Assembly: GCA_947472795.1 (NCBI GenBank)
Contig: CANJBL010000011.1
Coordinates: forward strand, 1 to 64,000
Source of the DNA: Fidelibacterota bacterium
GTDB taxonomy: Bacteria > Pseudomonadota > Alphaproteobacteria > Rhodospirillales > Rhodospirillaceae
Direction: 5' to 3'
DNA: 64,000 nt
The notes below the pieces were generated by a model that was given only the letters and a program-made list of their open reading frames with translations, ran no database searches and was not told where the DNA came from. Positions 57,558 through 64,000 of the stretch are shown here, piece by piece (position 1 is the stretch's first letter; the number at the start of each line of letters is the position of its first letter). The position numbers and the translations under genes are program-made.

Positions 57558-58112
57558 ATGCCAGATATTTTTCTGGACCCGGCGGCTGACCAGTCGGTCG
57601 AGTCAGTTATTCTGGGCCCATACCGCCCGTGGACGCATCACAAAAATATGGGTGGTAATGGATTAGACTATCCAAGGCATAGCGGTCGGATATTGGACCT
57701 CAAGGAAAGTAAAGCTGGTGCCGTGAACTATTTCGTTCAGCAAATTGACCCGATAATTTGCCCCGGAATAGTTCTCTGTTCTGTACCTTCGCACGATCCT
57801 GAAAAATTAGATTCTGGAATCAAGCGCCTCGCAGAAGCACTTTCCGCACTACAGGGCCGCGTCCACGTTGCCGACGGACTCGTAAGGACGGTTAAAGTGC
57901 CAAAGCTCGCACATGGTGGCGACCGATCTATCGAGGTTCATCTAAATAGTATTCGCGTAAATACTCCCGATCTCGTGAGGAAACGAAACGTGCTTCTTTT
58001 AGATGATGTGACCACTACAGGTAATTCCTTGATGGCGTGCCGACAGTTGCTACTTAAGTCTGGTGCTGCGCGAGTGGGGATGCTTTCGCTCGGAAGGACA
58101 AACTACCAATGA
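57558..58112 (+). CDS. Phosphoribosyltransferase-fold protein
   Basis: A 184-residue protein with a type I PRTase PRPP loop (NVLLLDDVTTTGNSL, near residues 145-159) but no recognisable zinc finger or ComF region. Its substrate is unknown. A GGGGA site precedes the ATG at 57558. It overlaps the DprA-like gene by 4 bp (ATGA) and heads a three-gene unit of PRTase, DprA-like and HAD. Synthesis or recycling of a nucleotide is the likely reaction. Confidence 0.8.
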   Translation: MPDIFLDPAADQSVESVILGPYRPWTHHKNMGGNGLDYPRHSGRILDLKESKAGAVNYFVQQIDPIICPGIVLCSVPSHDPEKLDSGIKRLAEALSALQGRVHVADGLVRTVKVPKLAHGGDRSIEVHLNSIRVNTPDLVRKRNVLLLDDVTTTGNSLMACRQLLLKSGAARVGMLSLGRTNYQ

Positions 58113-59086
58113 AGCTCTCCGCACGAACATATTTGGCTCTGCTCAGTCTGCGCGGCGTTGGAAGAAAAACGGCTTCAAAAATCGCAGATACCTTTTCAAA
58201 CGATCCAACCACGCTCGAGGAATTTTATAACGCCCTACTCGCCGCTATATCCAGTGGATTGCGCGTTCCGACGATTGAGCTAGGGGATGTTAGAAACGCT
58301 CTTTCTCGGTCTGAAGAACAAATTGACGCCGCCCAGCAGAATAAGGTTTCTGTTTTTGGAAGGGACGATGGCGACTTTCCGTCGAGATTGAAGAATATCC
58401 CCGATCCACCGCTCGCCATTTTTGTGAAAGGCAATTACCACGCCTTAAATGAAAAGCTGTCGGTTGCAATAATCGGAACGAGGGAGCCATCGGAATATGG
58501 CGCGAAGTCAGCCCGCCGAATTGGGAAGCGATTGGCTGATGAAGGAGTAGTGGTAGTAAGTGGACTAGCTTTGGGATGCGATGCCGAAGGGCATTGGGGC
58601 TGCGTAGAGTCGCACGGTCGCGGTGTGGCTGTCCTGGCACATGGGCTTGATAAAATTTACCCCGCGTCCAACCAAGACCTTGCAGATGCCCTTCTTGCGG
58701 AAGGCGGTTGCCTAATAAGCGAGTACCCTATTGGTACGCGACCTCAAAAAAATAGCTTTGTAGATCGGGACCGTCTGCAAAGTGGACTGAGTGAAGCTGT
58801 AATTGTCATAGAGACCGGAGTGAAGGGGGGATCAATGCATACTGCCAGATTCGCGCAGGAACAGCATAGGTGGCTGTTTTGCATCACGCACCCACCCGAA
58901 CTACATACGTCGGAGAAGGCGGGCGGAAATATTGCGCTCCTCGCAGAGCGTAAAGCAGAGCCTTTGTCGTCTTCTGATGACGTACAAAATCTTCTTGTGA
59001 AACTTCGGACGCAAGTAAAGGCGGCTTATACACCCAAAGCAATCAAGACTGAGCCAGGTCCAGCGCAACACCAATTCGAGTTCTAA
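58109..59086 (+). CDS. DprA/Smf-like (SLOG superfamily) protein
   Basis: A 325-residue protein with an HhH N-terminus (LSLRGVGRKTASKIADTF) and the DprA Rossmann-like core: VAIIGTREPSEYGAKSARRI, VVVSGLALGCDAEGHWG, VAVLAHGLDKIYP and AVIVIETGVKGGSMHTAR. The DNA-binding RN-I signature of true DprA is altered (RDRLQSGLS). The normal C-terminal winged helix is missing. Translation is coupled on both sides, to a PRTase and a HAD enzyme, unlike competence dprA. Confidence 0.85.
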   Translation: MKLSARTYLALLSLRGVGRKTASKIADTFSNDPTTLEEFYNALLAAISSGLRVPTIELGDVRNALSRSEEQIDAAQQNKVSVFGRDDGDFPSRLKNIPDPPLAIFVKGNYHALNEKLSVAIIGTREPSEYGAKSARRIGKRLADEGVVVVSGLALGCDAEGHWGCVESHGRGVAVLAHGLDKIYPASNQDLADALLAEGGCLISEYPIGTRPQKNSFVDRDRLQSGLSEAVIVIETGVKGGSMHTARFAQEQHRWLFCITHPPELHTSEKAGGNIALLAERKAEPLSSSDDVQNLLVKLRTQVKAAYTPKAIKTEPGPAQHQFEF

Positions 59087-59592
59087 TGGTCATATTCGAC
59101 CTCGATCAAACACTCATTGATTCGCGCACCTGCCAGCCATTACGGAAAGCGCGTAAGTGGCCTGAGGTCTACAAGGTAATATCTGGCCTCGCACCCTATG
59201 GCGGCATAGATGACGTTATGCAGTGGTTGATGGAGCGCAACGTGCCCATTGGGGTAGTTACTTCTAGCCCCCGACCGTACTGCACACGTGTATTGGCTCA
59301 TATTGGTTGGAAGGTTCCTGTTGTTGTTGCCTACCACGACACCGCCAGACACAAGCCACACCCCGACCCAATTCTTCGCGCAATTGAGCTTGGAGCCGTT
59401 GCTCCAGCCGATGCGGTGCATGTGGGGGATTCAGCAGATGATACGATCTCGGCGCGGGCCGCCGGAGTGTTAGCCATCGGAGCGGCGTGGGGTTCGGAAG
59501 AATTGAAGGCGCTCAATGCCTCCAGGCCGGATGTGATTTGCCAAACTCCGCTTGAATTAAAAGCCTTCTTGAAGAGGCACTTCTCTCAATAG
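59086..59592 (+). CDS. HAD-superfamily phosphatase
   Basis: A 168-residue HAD hydrolase with motif I DLDQTLID, motif II VVTSS, motif III Lys in RHKPHPDP and motif IV HVGDSADD. The cap is small. Together with the PRTase and DprA-like proteins it could dephosphorylate a nucleotide or phosphosugar. It overlaps the previous gene by 1 bp (TAATG). Confidence 0.85.
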   Translation: MVIFDLDQTLIDSRTCQPLRKARKWPEVYKVISGLAPYGGIDDVMQWLMERNVPIGVVTSSPRPYCTRVLAHIGWKVPVVVAYHDTARHKPHPDPILRAIELGAVAPADAVHVGDSADDTISARAAGVLAIGAAWGSEELKALNASRPDVICQTPLELKAFLKRHFSQ

Positions 59593-59619
59593 CAATCGCA
59601 AGAGAAATGAGCAGAGTTG

Positions 59620-60357
59620 ATGAAATTTGATCTGCCACTCTTACAAGCCATCAGCGATTGGCAACAAGGTGGCAATGCTCGCGCAAAATATCAGCGAGGA
59701 CTCAGGCTAAAGACACTCTGCAGGAACGTTGATAGCCGGTTTCGCATATGCAAACTGTTAGCTTTTCGGCGGCTTTCGCTAAATAGATTTCCGTTGTGGA
59801 ATCTCCTCGCCGACGGCTCTCTAAAAGAAACGATCTCCGCTTGGACTTGCTCCATTGACATGGCTAAGAACTTTAAGGGCGGTGTTCCTCCACTCAATTG
59901 GCAGGGAATTATTCTGGAGAGGCTTCCCAGTGATGATAGCGTAATCATCAATCTATCCGTTCTATTCCACGACGAGTCTTTTCAGTCGGCAATCGAAAAA
60001 TACAAGACCCAGATCGCAGAATTTAATCTCGGAATGGGTAAATATATGAACTCCCAGAGCGAGGTTGTGCTTGAAATTTCTAAGGTAGGCCGAGAGGACA
60101 TTCATGGCCTTGGCGGCTATACAAGCGATCCCAATGAAATTGGAAAATGGATTTTCGGGCGGGAGCCATCCGACAAAGAGATAGCGCGGATGACGAGCCT
60201 TTTACAAAAGGGAGGGAGGAATTTTGGGCCATGGTGGCTTGATGGAGAAGCGAAAGACAGAGTGTTAAAGAAAGTGATTTCCCACGTCCCAAGACTTAAA
60301 GAAAAGAAGAAGCGCCAAGATGCAAACCGTAAAAGGGCCCCTGCTTCTCGACTTTAA
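59620..60357 (+). CDS. Hypothetical protein downstream of the PRTase/DprA/HAD unit
   Basis: A 245-residue protein with no family I recognise. The N-terminus is basic (ARAKYQRGLRLKTLCRNVDS), the middle has hydrophobic strand-like stretches (GIILERLPSDDSVIINLSV), and the C-terminus ends in lysine/arginine-rich KEKKKRQDANRKRAP. It begins 27 bp after the HAD gene and probably ends the same transcript. Its stop codon abuts that of the convergent recombinase. Nucleic-acid binding is possible. Confidence 0.6.
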   Translation: MKFDLPLLQAISDWQQGGNARAKYQRGLRLKTLCRNVDSRFRICKLLAFRRLSLNRFPLWNLLADGSLKETISAWTCSIDMAKNFKGGVPPLNWQGIILERLPSDDSVIINLSVLFHDESFQSAIEKYKTQIAEFNLGMGKYMNSQSEVVLEISKVGREDIHGLGGYTSDPNEIGKWIFGREPSDKEIARMTSLLQKGGRNFGPWWLDGEAKDRVLKKVISHVPRLKEKKKRQDANRKRAPASRL

Positions 60358-60972
60358 TCATGTTCTTCCGGTCATTCGGCCTACAGGTAGTTTGCCCGTA
60401 ACTCGCTGCACCGTCGAAACACCAACACCAAGTTCGCGGGCAATCCGTCGAATCCCCGTCCCCTTTCGTCGCGCAGCCCGGATCGCCGCCTCTACTTTCT
60501 CCGACACGCGGGGCCGACCAAACACCTTTCCCTCAGCACGGGCTCTTGCCAAACCAGCTTTGATCCGTTCCCGCATCATTGCACGCTCAAACTCCGCAAA
60601 AATTCCCATGAACTGGAACATCGCTCGACCGGCTGGCGTGGTCGTATCTAGACCTTGCTGGTGGAGATAGAGTCCAGTCGTGGTTGCCCGAAATTCCTCA
60701 AGCAACGATATTAGGTCTTGGAGCGAACGGCCTAACCTGTCTACAGACCAAACAGCAACTAAATCGACTTGGCCCTTGGTCATGCATTTTATCATCGCGT
60801 CTAAGCCCGGGCGCTGATCCCGACCTTTTGCGCCTGACACCCCAGCATCCTCAAAAACGTGAATTACATTCCATCCTTGCCGTTTGGCGACAGTCATTAA
60901 TTCTCGTCGTTGATTCTTCGTTGTTTGCTCCGAGGTCGAGACGCGCAGATACAACGCAACACGCTTGCTCAT
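60358..60972 (-). CDS. Serine recombinase / resolvase
   Basis: A 204-residue small serine recombinase. The catalytic Ser12 is in YLRVSTSEQ; arginines in VWSVDRLGRS and FAEFERAMMRERI are in place; an HTH ends the protein (IRRIARELGVGVSTVQRVTG). This is the Tn3/resolvase-type invertase family. The ATG at 60972 is the family start. It may resolve or invert a nearby element; no crossover site was found. Confidence 0.93.
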   Translation of the reverse strand: MSKRVALYLRVSTSEQTTKNQRRELMTVAKRQGWNVIHVFEDAGVSGAKGRDQRPGLDAMIKCMTKGQVDLVAVWSVDRLGRSLQDLISLLEEFRATTTGLYLHQQGLDTTTPAGRAMFQFMGIFAEFERAMMRERIKAGLARARAEGKVFGRPRVSEKVEAAIRAARRKGTGIRRIARELGVGVSTVQRVTGKLPVGRMTGRT

Positions 60973-61046
60973 AACTAGTCTCCATGGTTTTGGGTTGGTT
61001 GGCTTAGCCGCTAGCGTGATCGGCAGCGGTAATCGCGGCACTCATA

Positions 61047-61085
61047 GAAAAAGCGGGCCATTTACGGTGGCCCGCTTTGTTTTTG
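61047..61085. terminator. Bidirectional terminator between the restriction genes and the recombinase
   Basis: AAGCGGGCCA and TGGCCCGCTT form a 10-bp stem with a short loop (61051-61077), followed by TTTGTTTTT on the plus side and by TTTTTC on the minus side. It ends the minus-strand restriction operon and insulates the recombinase. Confidence 0.85.
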
Positions 61086-61283
61086 TGCCGAGTGTTCGAT
61101 CAGTACTGGTTATCGTACCGATTGCCCGACTACAAAAGATGCCGGAAAACCGTGTAAAACGCGGCTTGTTATCGCTCTTTTTTGGGTGGGGAACCGTACC
61201 CCTCGTCTTTTTGGCCGATTCCAAGCCAGTGACAATTTGCGTCACTAGAAATCAAAATGTGGCGACATGGTTCTTGTCGCCGG

Positions 61284-62315
61284 TTAGGCATCAGCCTTCT
61301 TTAGAAGCTCGCCGGTAGTTGTAGCGACCAGCAGCTTTTCTTTCTTTGCGTAGAAGGGTGCCTGTGGAGCGTGATCTCCCTCACCCAATTTCACATGCTT
61401 AATCTCGGTGGCAGGAGTCTCAAATATCAATTGGTACTTTCCTGTATCCTTGTACGGCTTGATTTCTTTGACTGTCGCAATATGTGTGATCGCAGAAATT
61501 GGAGCCGTTCGATATGCGGCGATATATTTTATCCGGTCCTTCATGGCGGCTCCAATCTTTATGGATCGCCACTGATTTTCTCCGATGAACACTTCCTGAA
61601 AGCCTTCCTCCCGCGCTGGCACCACAACGGTGTCTGCCTCCGCACGGCGACGTTGACGCTGGGCCCTTTCCTCCGGTGAGCGGTTTCTCGATACTTGAGA
61701 GGGCGTACTTTCGTCCACCTCTTCAAACTCGTCGTATAGCGTATCGAACTGAAAGATGCGCTCTCCGCTATCAGCGACGAAGGTTTTCACCTCCAGGACC
61801 GATATGTTGGCGTTGATTTTTTCAAGGACGCGATAAAGTTCTGGTCTCGCTTCGTCGATTACGACTAGGCCCTTGAAGGGCGCGTAAACAGCGCGATCAA
61901 GATAGCTGTCAATATTTGCGCTCGTCGATTGCTTACAAGCTACCTCAAGTCTTCGCAGCAGCTTGGGGTTCGCTTTAATTTTCTCCATCAGAAATGTGCG
62001 AATGGACCTCTGGCTTTCGTCAAAGCTCGTGACGAATTTCAGCATCTGTATGCCAATGTGCCTGAATGGATCGTGGGAAACGATCTCGTTCTCCAGTACG
62101 AATAATTTTGGCTCGTCTGGCTCGGCGGTGTCGATCAAGTAGCCATCGGGTATCGTTACAATGTCGTTTCCCACGTGCTTCTTAATATCGAGATATATCG
62201 ACGACGGACCAAATATCTGATCCGCAAGATTAACCACGTCTGCCTCAAACGTGGCCTCCCGCTCGTGAGAGAATGGTCGGAAGGTGCGGCCTTGCGGGTC
62301 TAAAATAATAGGCAT
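61284..62315 (-). CDS. Uncharacterised partner of the type ISP-like restriction enzyme
   Basis: A 343-residue protein. An N-terminal segment VTIPDGYLID ... KLFVLENEI recalls PD-(D/E)XK nuclease cores, with Asn-Glu where Lys is usual, so catalysis is doubtful. A charged linker (EERAQRQRRRAEADTVV) divides it from a C-terminal domain (KYIAAYRTAPISAITHIATV) reminiscent of fragments that sense DNA. It lies 35 bp after the methyltransferase gene on the same strand. It may be a regulator or a second nuclease of the system. Confidence 0.6.
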   Translation of the reverse strand: MPIILDPQGRTFRPFSHEREATFEADVVNLADQIFGPSSIYLDIKKHVGNDIVTIPDGYLIDTAEPDEPKLFVLENEIVSHDPFRHIGIQMLKFVTSFDESQRSIRTFLMEKIKANPKLLRRLEVACKQSTSANIDSYLDRAVYAPFKGLVVIDEARPELYRVLEKINANISVLEVKTFVADSGERIFQFDTLYDEFEEVDESTPSQVSRNRSPEERAQRQRRRAEADTVVVPAREEGFQEVFIGENQWRSIKIGAAMKDRIKYIAAYRTAPISAITHIATVKEIKPYKDTGKYQLIFETPATEIKHVKLGEGDHAPQAPFYAKKEKLLVATTTGELLKKADA

Positions 62316-62350
62316 TGTCCGAAGGCCTTTCTAATTCAACGCTCTCAGTC

Positions 62351-64000
62351 TCAGCATCCGAGTTCCGGCAGGTTGTTGACGATCCTAACGGTCTCCACAC
62401 TAACTCGAACAACTCGCTTAAGTAGATCGACGATATACCGCGGGTTATCTGACCACGCATTAGGGTCATTTCTTATCCCGCTCGGCTTATCAACATATAA
62501 CTGATACTGCTCCATGACCCATTCAATTGCGGACTTACCGTTGACGACATAGCTGTATGCGTCCAGCGGTACGTCACGAATCAGAAGGTGTTCATTATAA
62601 ACAATCACGCTCTTGTCAGTTTTCCCAGACGACTTCCCGAAGGTCATTTTGTTGACCTTGAAATCAGCGTCTTCCATGACGACGCGCTTGTTCTCTTCCT
62701 TAAGCGGCCACGGCTCTACAGTTTCGTAGTTCAGGTGTAGATTACCGAGAGCCCGACCAGATTTACTGAACGCCCAGAAGTCTGCAATGAAGGGAATACG
62801 AGGCAACATCTTCTTCAGGTCAGATGAAAAGCGCCGCTTATATTCGGGCGAATGAAGGATGCCGTAAACGTACCAGAACACGTCTTCCTTCTTTATACTT
62901 GTATCGCTGTATTGCGACTGGAACGCCTCTAAGGCCCAGTCCGTAATCGTATCGTGACGACGATAACCACTTACATCCACTCCCGTCGTATCTGCCCCAA
63001 AGAGTCCTGGCGCATCATCTTGCACATCGACCTTTTCGTACCAATACAATGGGAAGCACTGGCCAGTATCAGTTAGGTGCATGTTCGGAACATGATCCGT
63101 TACTAGGGCGGAGTAACCCTTTCTGTCTGCAACGCCCGTGCTTGAAATAACGATGTTCTTGTGCCGAGGCGTAGGAAAGAGATCGAATATCTTGTTGACC
63201 ATTTCGTTCAAGCGGCGATTGAAATACATCACCTGCTTATTGAAAGGACGATAGGCCGCCTCCACTAGATACGATGAATCATACTCAAGCAGCCTGCCCC
63301 GCCTCGCGCCGTCTTTTAGGGACCGCGTCCAACTAATCCGTCGTGGGTCTGTCTCGATTACGGACTCCAAATCCGGCCTCTGATTCTTATCCTTTCCGTC
63401 GCACAGTTTTGCGTACCGCTTTGCATCAGAATTATAGGCATCAATCAGTCGGCTGACGTTGGCAGTGACGCTCTCACGCGAGAAACCATAGACCCATGGG
63501 TCTCGGTTGGTTACAACGCCAAAGGAATAGACAGAAAAGAGTACGTTTTGTTCGCTGCTGTCTTTTGACCCAATCGCTAAAAACTTCTCAAATACTGGAT
63601 CGCGCTGATTTATCCAGTCACCATCGGCGTTCGGCGTTATCGCCTCCCAAGGAACGGTGTGGATCGACCCAAAGGCCTCTACAATTGACAGCTTCTCTTC
63701 GCGGGAAAGATGGTCACCAATATCGTGATATGCAATTTCGCATGGTCCTTGATGAGCAGCATCGCGGACCATAATGGTAATAGCGACTGGCGATCTCGAC
63801 CCGGACCCGAAAACCTTTCCACCTTCTTGCCGAGACACCTCACCGCTGGTTCTCTGATCTCCACGCAGATCGAAAATATAAAGATGACTAAATTCGTCGG
63901 CGAGACACCTCCGAATACCATCCATATTGTTCGCCTTTATGAATGACCCGTTCGTAACGAAAGCGACTATGCCCTTCTCCTTAATGCGGTCAGTCGCCCA
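62351..64000 (-). CDS. Type ISP-like restriction-modification enzyme, C-terminal part (runs off the right edge)
   Basis: At least 549 residues; the frame is open to the window edge. The visible N-terminal end KGIVAFVTNGSFIKANNMDG is the conserved stretch after the NPPY motif of N6-adenine methyltransferases. The following YIFDLRGDQRTSGE and FWYVYGILHSPEYKRRF are standard in type ISP and Eco57I-class enzymes. The downstream region carries target recognition. The nuclease and SAM motifs are outside the window. An internal ATG at 63925 is not the real start. Confidence 0.88.
   Translation of the reverse strand, partial: WATDRIKEKGIVAFVTNGSFIKANNMDGIRRCLADEFSHLYIFDLRGDQRTSGEVSRQEGGKVFGSGSRSPVAITIMVRDAAHQGPCEIAYHDIGDHLSREEKLSIVEAFGSIHTVPWEAITPNADGDWINQRDPVFEKFLAIGSKDSSEQNVLFSVYSFGVVTNRDPWVYGFSRESVTANVSRLIDAYNSDAKRYAKLCDGKDKNQRPDLESVIETDPRRISWTRSLKDGARRGRLLEYDSSYLVEAAYRPFNKQVMYFNRRLNEMVNKIFDLFPTPRHKNIVISSTGVADRKGYSALVTDHVPNMHLTDTGQCFPLYWYEKVDVQDDAPGLFGADTTGVDVSGYRRHDTITDWALEAFQSQYSDTSIKKEDVFWYVYGILHSPEYKRRFSSDLKKMLPRIPFIADFWAFSKSGRALGNLHLNYETVEPWPLKEENKRVVMEDADFKVNKMTFGKSSGKTDKSVIVYNEHLLIRDVPLDAYSYVVNGKSAIEWVMEQYQLYVDKPSGIRNDPNAWSDNPRYIVDLLKRVVRVSVETVRIVNNLPELGC

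Noticed and set aside
60965-61318. 117-codon plus-strand frame between the recombinase and restriction genes
   Set aside because: It runs through the bidirectional terminator, has no ribosome site and no domain, and overlaps the ends of two supported genes.

Overview
The window reads as a piece of alphaproteobacterial chromosome. The left edge holds the 5' end of a 16S rRNA gene with an alphaproteobacterial leader. The block ubiG / lysC / ptsP / rodZ-like / ispG / hisS / prfA / prmC / DUF4167 / clpB, and the nearby run DUF1178 / nitrilase-like / grxC / comF / NDUFAF5-like methyltransferase / sfsA / map, are arrangements typical of that class. I cannot name the genus; several short palindromic repeats resemble the intergenic repeats of Rhizobiales-like genomes.

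Region 1 (about 1-31.7 kb) is mostly core genome: rrn promoter and 16S, an M23 peptidase, DUF924, a duplicated streptogramin-lyase-like propeller protein, clpB, DUF4167, the ispG-hisS-prfA-prmC operon, a RodZ-like protein, the PTS-Ntr enzyme ptsP, aspartate kinase and ubiG, then small housekeeping genes. Two large hairpin repeats lie between ptsP and the nitronate monooxygenase gene. At 27.9-30.7 kb an amidase lipoprotein and the two nitrile hydratase subunits form a nitrile-to-acid unit.

Region 2 (about 31.7-40.8 kb) starts with a RadC gene cut off inside its JAMM motif. A 113-bp sequence that includes the altered radC end (32272-32384) recurs without gaps at 40680-40792 (about 80% identical by eye). 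The 8 kb between the copies look like an integrated island for reactive sulfur: a BigR/SqrR-like repressor with a clear palindromic operator, two half-size YeeE/YedE transporters, an ETHE1-like persulfide dioxygenase, a TauE/SafE exporter, DUF302, two b-type cytochromes, a VIT/CCC1 transporter, an OsmC protein without its second cysteine, and an ATP-grasp ligase. A third, broken radC fragment sits at 30788-30870.

Region 3 (about 40.8-64 kb) is a defence and mobility region. It carries a nuclease and a DUF2971 gene; a complete type I Zorya operon (zorA, zorB, zorC, zorD) followed at once by a TM0106-family RecB-like nuclease; a gluzincin-like metallopeptidase; a back-to-back pair of an EEP-family nuclease and a PD-(D/E)XK-like protein; a minus-strand cluster of small proteins (DUF3892, DUF457-like, DUF2188, zinc-ribbon-like); a divergent XRE/ImmA pair; a tightly overlapped trio of phosphoribosyltransferase, DprA/SLOG protein and HAD phosphatase plus an unknown protein; a serine recombinase; and a type ISP-like restriction-modification enzyme with a partner gene, running off the right edge. 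The PRTase-DprA-HAD trio and the nuclease attached to Zorya are the best candidates for little-described biology here.
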